A stretch of 64,000 nt of DNA, taken from positions 18,941,245 to 19,005,244 of the forward strand of contig CM040761.1 in the NCBI GenBank assembly GCA_022829145.1. The letters run 5' to 3'. Positions 56,880 through 64,000 of this stretch are shown one piece after another. The notes below the pieces were generated by a model. It made no database searches. It was not told the DNA's origin and saw only the letters and a program-made list of their open reading frames with translations. This stretch comes from Albula goreensis. Lineage: Eukaryota; Chordata; Actinopteri; Albuliformes; Albulidae. Position 1 is the stretch's first letter, and each line of letters opens with the position of its first letter. The translations under genes and the position numbers were made by a program.

Positions 56880-59800
56880 GGGGTGGCGCTGTAGCGCTGT
56901 AGCACTAAGCTAAGCAGCTTGGCCTTTTTTTGGCCTGCATTACACCGCAGTTTTGGGCTGGGGGGTTTTCTTCTTTCTTTTTTTTTTTTTCCGGTTAAAA
57001 GCTCCCCAACAGCGACGGCCCACAGCCCTTCACAGAAAAAGGGGCGAAATTGAATTCCTGGCAGGAGCTCGCTTCACTTGCGTCTCACATGAGAGACGGG
57101 GGCAGGACGGGAAGAGAGGAGAGGAGGAAGGGGGAGGGAAAGGGAAGAAAAATGACAAAACAATAAAAGAGGCTTCCCTTCAGGGGCTACGGTGGACTGC
57201 GTGATGCCGAGGGAAAAGGGGGATAAACGGGTGCCGCTGACCCTGTGAAAACGACGCCGCATGGTGGAGAGGCCCCAGGAGGAGCGCCAGAGAGCGAGTG
57301 GGGAGGGGGCGAGCAGTTTACGGAGCAAGACGTCCCTGGAGGGAAAGCTTCCATTCACTAGACACTCCTCCAGCGATTTAGAGTAATGATCGTACGGAGG
57401 TCAATACCTGCACCCTCTCCATCACTGCCTGTGCGCCGGCCTCCTCCGCTCGTCCCTGGAAACAGCCTCCATTAAAACATGATCAATTTCAACTCATTCA
57501 AAAAGTGCATTCTCCTTAGGGACAAAGCACAATGCATTACCCCACATTCCAGAGACACACCCCATTCCCAGCTCTCATTTCTTAACATTGAACACTCATT
57601 TCCCCACCTTTTACGGCAAAATATTCCAACTCGATGCACCTCATGCATATTGAACATCTTATGAAAGGGTGTTTCAGAGAAGAATATTGTCGTAATGGAT
57701 GTTCTGTGCTTAAGTATAACAATGGAAAGTTCTGTTACTAGGCAATGCTTGAGTTGTCTTTCTTCTTAGCCTACACAATATACCGTATTAACAGATACAC
57801 AACATACACACACGTCACTACAAAGGGGTCTACAGTATTTGTGTACAACACACAGTGGGGACTGCAATGATGGTACTGCCCTACAAGTCAGTATTTTTTA
57901 CTTTGCAAATTAAAGTTAAAAAAGTCCCTTTTCATCTTCTTGCATTTGTATCTTACCTTCTCTTTTCGATTAACAGGCATTAGGAACTTATAGAGGGAGA
58001 AAGATGAGAGGCAACACAAAGCAGAAGTGTGCAGGGCAGTGTTGCCATAGATCATTGCCGTTAACTCAGGACTTAGCCACTAGTCAGGTTTTTCTTAATA
58101 TATAAAATAGTATAAAGTGATTTTACACCATAGTATAATGTAGCAACCTAATTTCACATGTACTAGTTTTCATCAAGGGGCAGCTGCAGTATGAGCCAAA
58201 GGGGAAAAAAAACAGTTGTAATGTGAAATGTAAAATATTCAGTTCTTTTAGTTAAAAAAAAAAACGAACACAGGCTTCCGATCGTTACTGCATGTTTCAT
58301 CAGAAGGGAAATGATTAGGGGCAATCACTGTGCAACGCTCATAATTAATTCAGGGAAGGAAAAACTTTCTGATTTATCTCCTTCAGCAAACCTTTGTTTT
58401 GCTTTGTCCTCCGCAGACGGCGGTTCTCGAGTTGCGGCTGGGACTGGCGACGCCCCCTTAGCCAGGTGTTCCTGTCACACGGCAGGTGCCTCTGCTACCC
58501 CGCTCTCATGTAATCAGCATAAGGACAACCAGAGAGTCTGTGATAAACATTAAGATCCTAACCGTCGTCCTCTACTTTGATAAAAGCACTGATAAAAAAA
58601 AAAAAAAAAAACATTCCTCCATTGGCTGCAGCTGAATGGTGAATCATTAAGTAGGCTTTAGACAGAAGCCGTATGACAGGGATGTATGTAATTGCTCTGA
58701 AAATACATTGAATATTCTAACTTTTTTTTCTGCACAAGATGTTCTATAACTTGTGTGGTTTTATGTTTATTGTTTTACTACTGTAAAGCTTAGCTGTGCT
58801 GTATGGACACATAAGCAGCAAGGGCCTAGCCTATGAAACATTGACTCAAAACCATAATCAAGAATAATGATTGTTCATGCTGTTGTCAGCCCTGCTGCTG
58901 CACTACAGTGTGATATCAGCTTCAGGCGTTTCAGTGGAATGAATTTTCAGAGAACACTGAATGCGTTTTGAAGGAGTTTATTGTGATGTGGCAAGTTATA
59001 GAACGGTGCAGACATTTGATCCTGGGCTCGGTGTCCAAGGGGGCAGCATCATACCTCACAATTTTGGATGAGGTGAGCCCCCCCCACTGGACCACTTGAA
59101 GAGAACCAGAAAAAACAGAAGAAAGGAAGCAGACATGAAGGTGGAGATGGGGATGCTGGAAACAGTATGCGTGATGGGAGATAAGGTTTGTGGCAATTTA
59201 ATACCTGTGGAGAAAACCGGATTGCACGGATACAGGTATTTGAATGAGGGTTTGTCTGAAAATACTTCACCTGAACTTTTGTTTTAACAAACTTCATTAA
59301 TGCTGTCTGACTGACTCAAAACGCTCTGAGAACGTTTCTGCAACATTGCACTGATGACAATATGCTGCAGCAATAACAGAGCAACATTAAAAGGCTAAGG
59401 CACTATATAACAGGCCAGGTGACACCTGTGACAAAGCACAGGTAATGATCTTAGCGGGAAAGGCAAGGGGAGATTCAAGGAGCAGGTAAAGGAAGGCAGT
59501 GAAAGGAATCACAAGGACAGGGAGGATTTGTGGATTCATTGATAGACTGATTTTATATGACAACTGAAATACAACAGAAGCACATCCACCTCAAATACAT
59601 ACGTTTAAAGGATTGCTCTAAAAGGATGACACTGTAAAATGTCTCAGCATTATCTTGCCGGTTATACATATATATGACAGACCATACGATGGTATTTGGA
59701 ACTTTACAAAAGTAGTTGTATAAGTTTAAGCACAATTTTAAAAATAAATAAATAAAACTATCAAAAACAGGAATAGGAAAGAGGAAAGCAGAAAGCAGTG
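56880..59800. other. Noncoding stretch, no gene recognised
   Basis: Contains a T run (about 56979-56990), a G/A-rich tract (57105-57165), an A run of 18 bp (58594-58611) and AATA repeats near 59740-59755. Unique CpG-bearing sequence near 58410-58460 follows TTTGTTTTGCTTTG. Frames are under 100 codons. Confidence 0.45.
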
Positions 59801-61020
59801 TGAAAAGGCAGCTGATTAGCAGAAGCCCGTAGCATGGCTGGGGCGCTTTGAGTTCGCCCAGGGGGCGATGCACGGGTGGAGGGACAGAGGCCATTTTCCC
59901 TGGCCTGACCATCGGCACGGTGACTGCAGCTGACGAGGCCCAGCAGGTGTCACATGACACATCGGCTTAACACTCCATATAGCTAAAAATACCCAGCCCT
60001 GACAGCGGACCTTGTGCTGCTGGCGTGACAGAGAGGCCAGCTGAGGCTTATACCCCCCTTCCCAAAAACAGGAGCTCCTACACACAGCAAAGGTATGCGT
60101 ACGGTACTTTCGGAAGCCAGCAAAAGAGGGGGCTTCCAGATGGAAAATCTCGACTGCGGTTAAATTCTTCCACTCGGAAGGTTCTGGAAACGTCACTAAC
60201 CCGGGCCTGGTTCAGCTCGGGGCTGAGTCACTCTGAGTGGACGGGGAGATGGCCGTGTGCTGATGAGGCAGGCTGCGCCCTGGCACCTGGCCTGGAGAAC
60301 AGACATGCTGGCTGTCTTTCGCCCGCTATAGCCCAGCAAGCTGCTCCACAGGCCCCTTGGAGTAACTCAGATCCCAAATTTCCGAACAAGTGAAGCCACA
60401 ACCATTTCGGTGGCGCTTCTGAGCTCAGTGCCGTGACAGCATCCTATGGGGCTCCTACACGCCCATCCAAAGCTCAGAGTGGGAATGGCAGAAGGAGATG
60501 AGAAGCTTGATTTATTTAGATTTCAGCGGATCTCCCCGGCCCGGAGTGTGCAGCTCCCTGGGTGTCCGTGCTCGTGTTATTCTTTGCGGTTGCTTGTTTT
60601 CTGCTTTTTCAGAAGAAGACAGACAGAGATGGGGGTCTGCGGTGACATGTCTGGTGTGTAGCTGTCAGGATGGAAAAAGCAATATATCCAGCCATCAGCT
60701 CCAATCTGGGCTCTCCCCAAGCCTTCTGTCACCTGGCCCAGCTCTGCCTCTCAGGCCACAGCTCTCTCCAGCACATCCACACCCTGACAGACACAACACA
60801 CACCCATATATCTCACTGACACACACATTCACCCCAGCACACAACAACACACACACACAAAACACAAAACACACACAAAACACACTTTCACACTTTCACT
60901 CTCCCTCCTCACTTACACAAGCATACCTGTACTTTCATGCCTCGCAAGCCACACACACACTCACACACACCCACATACACCTGCCACCCCTGTAACTGCC
61001 AGACCTGTTTAGTTCATGAT
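59800..61020. other. Noncoding stretch with CA-rich tract
   Basis: About 59810-60600 is CpG-bearing unique sequence with overlapping frames (122-126 codons) on both strands. About 60775-60985 is imperfect CACA-rich DNA, which produces the threonine/histidine-rich 165-codon frame at 60498-60995. Confidence 0.45.
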
Positions 61021-61024
61021 GAAA

Positions 61025-61025
<1 letters not shown>

Positions 61026-61055
<30 letters not shown>
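61026..61055. repeat. (TTG)10 microsatellite
   Basis: A perfect TTG run of about 30 bp followed by a T run, giving poly-Cys, poly-Leu or poly-Asn frames on the two strands. Confidence 0.96.
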
Positions 61056-61056
<1 letters not shown>

Positions 61057-61059
61057 TTT

Positions 61060-64000
61060 CTTCTTTCTGGTTTTTCACTTGCCTGCATCTCTGGCATGCT
61101 GCTCGGTCTGTTTCTGCGAGTTGGATCAGCTCTATTACCCGAGACAGAGTGGGAACGCGGTTCATCGTAACATAAAATCCTCCAACAACACCGACCCACT
61201 GGAGGGGGGGGGGGGTGGCTCTGAGAAACCCAGTCGGCCTGGATCCAAAAGCCCAGGTCTGATTACGACCGGTAATGGGCCCAAAAACCCACACAGGCCC
61301 ACGCACTGATTGGCTGAGCATGCCGACAGCCCACTCTCAAACAGCACAGACTCTGAATCCCAGGCCTGGGTACAGCGTTTACAGTTTTGCCGAAAGCAGA
61401 TAAATAAAGCGACCCATCCATTCCCTATCTGAGGCTGAGATCAGATATCTCCTTCTATAGCTCGGCCCCGTCTCCCAGGAACCGGGTAGGGGAGCAATCA
61501 AAGCTGCTCGCTGCAGAGGGTTCTGGGAGGAGAAATCAAAGCTCTCCCACAGAACGGGTGGGAGAGAGGCTGGCGCTCGAATAGGGGCCCCGCTGCTGCC
61601 GATTTTTCTCTCTCTTGGCCGTTTGAAGTATCAGTAAACAGTGCCTCATCACTAAGACCCAAGCTCTCTCTTGTCTGGGGATTTTCCAGCATCTTCTGAA
61701 AAAAAGTTTTTTTTTTTTGCGTTTACCCTCTATCTTTTTTTTCTTGCTTCCACCCCACTCTCTCTTTCTCTCAGACTCTCCCTGTCTCTCACTTGGGGCC
61801 TCCCCACTCTCAGATGATCCCACTGTGGAGGGAAACCGGATGAGTCAATGTGGATTCAACAGGAGACCTTGGGAGTCTGGATGACTGGAGAAGCAGTTTG
61901 TCTGGGTCTGCATGATCTAACAACCAGGGGCCACAATGGCTCAGACTCCACCAAATATTATGATTCACTGTCAAAAAAATAAAATCTTCATTTTCACTTT
62001 CATTCTCACTTTTTTTACTGACAACTCTCCCTGCCAGCCCCCCCCACACCATCACTACAGGATGAGAAGTACCATGTTAACGGCAAGATCCTAAAGTGCA
62101 CGAGAACGACATGTGACTCTGAATACAGTCACAACTCCACTCCATTAGCCCCTATACTCCTTTACTCTGCCGGCACTCAGTCAGGTCCTCATTGATGTCC
62201 CCAGCACACAGATACCATGGCAACCAAAGGTCAAGGTGCAGGCACGTTTTTGTGTGCATGACAATCTCGACCAGGTTGGGGTGGGGGAAGGGGGTTTCAG
62301 GTGTAAAGCCATTAATGTAAGGCTGGGGACTTGGGTTTGAGCAGAAATCCCTATCTGACATTTAAAATGACAAAATGAAAAACTCACAACCTAAAGCAGT
62401 GTAATACTTTTTGTCATTTTATCTGGGTTATCTCCTGATTTGTTCCCTTTACTTCCTGACAACATCACTTGCCATTTCAGTATCATTCCCCTACCTGTAG
62501 ACTGCAGTTCAATAGCCCAAAAGATCTCCAAAGGAAATGTCATAGAACAGCTAACAAGCACAACCAAAGAACAGAGTTTTACTTCACAACTATAGAGGTA
62601 TACAGGAGTTAAGTTAACTTATAAATATCTGAAACATTTCATTTAAAAAGTATCTTGCCCATTTTTCCGGTAGTTTCTGTTATATAAGTAGACCATTTGT
62701 CCTGGTGGGCCTGGGTAAGGATCTGTGTATTAACCTGTCCACCGCATCCCGTCAGATGGAGACAGGACCGCACCGGGGGAGTAAAAACGACAGTCTGCAC
62801 TCATCCCGTTTCCTGTCAACATGGTGACAGACAGGGCCTAAATCCCCATGCCTGGACAGACGCTCGGTCCCCCACAGCAACGCCACACTTATCAGGGAGC
62901 AGCATGGCTTTCAGGCAGCCCTGGTTTGCATAATCGGTGAGGAAATTTTCATTTGCAGAGGGTTCCTGTCGTCAAACACATGTAGCAAGAGCATCTCCTG
63001 GGTTACTCCCCACGAAGAGATTTCAGAGTTAATTAACAATGCTTATTATGTAAGGGAAAGGTTAGGGAAGACGTGAGTGGAAAAAATCATCCGTTTGACC
63101 GCAGTGTGGCGCTTTGCGGACGCTTTGTGGACACACTGCAGACACTTTGACAAAGATTGTGCTTGTCTGCACCTGTGCCACCACCTCCAACCTTTCACTC
63201 TGGACCAGCCCCTGTGTGTCCTGTACCAGGCATAGCAGGGAGGGAAGTGGAGCATCTCATTAAAAGCCCTGGTATACATGCCACTTCCAGAGGACTGGTG
63301 TGTCTGCATGGAAAGGAACCATTGTCTCCCACTCGTTCTCTCACCACACACTCCATCTGCTGTAAACAAGGCTGGGAGAAGGCAGTAAGACTCAGTCTGT
63401 TCCACTTTAGACGCCAAGAGCCTGCTGCCAGCTGAGAGACGAGAAAAAAAATAAGACGCACGTCTCCAAATCCAAATTTTCCCCTCATCTCCGACAGAGC
63501 CTCATTCCTTGGATTAGGGACGAGGAATCAAAGAGCCGTTCTGTCATTCGACTTTCGAGGAAGCTTTCCCCCATCCAAGTCCTTCCCCACAGCTCCCCGA
63601 AACGTGAAGGTCAAGCTGCAGTCAACGGGCTTCACTCAGGATGGGCCGTTTGGAGTGGCACTGACAGAGGCCTGAGCCGGGCTTTGTTATCTCCGCAGGA
63701 CTACAGCGTCAGCCGCCAAGCAGGTGCAGACGGGCTTAAATATAGGCACACGCTAAGCGCCACTGCAGACCCCAGACAAAGAGCGAGTAAAACCCTCCCC
63801 CCCCCCCCGCGTTTCTCTCAAATCTGTAACCCGACATCACAACTTCTCCCCTCACGGCTTAATCAACTCCAAATCTGAACGCCTTCCTTCTGGCAGCTGA
63901 GGACGACAAGCTGCCCGTCTCATTGTTCCAAGTTATTTTCGTAGCAAAGTGTTTATTCGTTTGGTTAGGAATTTTGGTACTAAATTAACTAATGCTAATA
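61060..64000. other. Noncoding stretch to the window end
   Basis: Unique sequence with a G run (61205-61215), T runs (61704-61720) and a C run (63797-63808). CpG-bearing islands at 62740-62940 and 63500-63760 have the texture of regulatory DNA. The last 80 bp are AT-rich and end in ACTAAATTAACTAATGC-type sequence. No frame longer than 128 codons and no recognisable product. Confidence 0.45.

Noticed and set aside
56876-56892. CTCF-like GGGGGTGGCGCTG
   Set aside because: The downstream half fits but the CCASYAG half is replaced by G-rich sequence.
60498-60995. 165-codon plus-strand frame
   Set aside because: The second half is translated CACA-rich DNA (threonine/histidine runs); the first half is unrecognisable.

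Overview
The window looks like noncoding DNA from a ray-finned fish, most likely a teleost. Three things point that way: very long dinucleotide microsatellites (CA/TG, AT and CT runs of roughly 60-115 bp) every few kilobases; a probable LINE 3' tail ending in the AATAAAG plus TTGAATTGAATTGAA signature common in fish retrotransposons; and a short terminal-inverted-repeat element of a type I associate with fish. Base composition alternates between AT-rich stretches and GC/CpG-richer patches, as in vertebrate regulatory DNA. There is no bacterial-style gene organisation, no operon and no CRISPR array.

I found no protein-coding gene that I can support. The longest open frame in 64 kb is about 168 codons. 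None of the frames reads as a recognisable protein family, and many are simply microsatellites translated (VCVC, HTHT or SLSL runs). The window is therefore a gene desert or the inside of very large introns. One candidate minus-strand exon (29263-29348) and one tiny frame with a perfect Kozak start (26727-26810) are listed as weak leads only.

Layout. 1-1.2 kb: regulatory-looking sequence, then an old degenerate tandem repeat. 1.2-6.8 kb: unique sequence with several islands that look constrained. 6.8-9.5 kb: repeat cluster (CA array, GA-rich tract, GTGA array, a 45-bp minisatellite with 90-bp dimers, a TG array). 9.5-13 kb: a CCAAT-box cluster, a POU-type palindrome, an AT array with a T tract, a probable LINE tail and a polypurine tract. 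13-20.8 kb: mostly unique, with paired octamer motifs, a perfect GLI site, a tRNA-like SINE relic and a repeated GCAAATTGTAAT motif. 21-23 kb: a MITE-like element and a near-perfect 31-bp inverted repeat. 23-40 kb: long unique sequence with many constrained-looking islands, a strong CTCF-type site at 30.67 kb and a second degenerate tandem repeat at 35.4 kb. 40.7-42.4 kb: dense microsatellite cluster with a perfect DR1 nuclear-receptor site inside it. 42-64 kb: more unique and constrained-looking DNA plus a small CpG-dense island at 55.6-55.9 kb.

The most economical reading is a regulatory landscape, with scattered enhancer-like islands, a possible insulator and a possible orphan CpG island, serving a developmental gene that lies outside the window or whose exons are not visible here. 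That is inference from motif content and the absence of coding sequence; I could not align anything. I did not find a clearly new biological system. The best candidates for a second look are the 22.7-kb hairpin, the 55.7-kb CpG island, the MITE-like element and the motif-rich islands at 18.9-20.8 kb.
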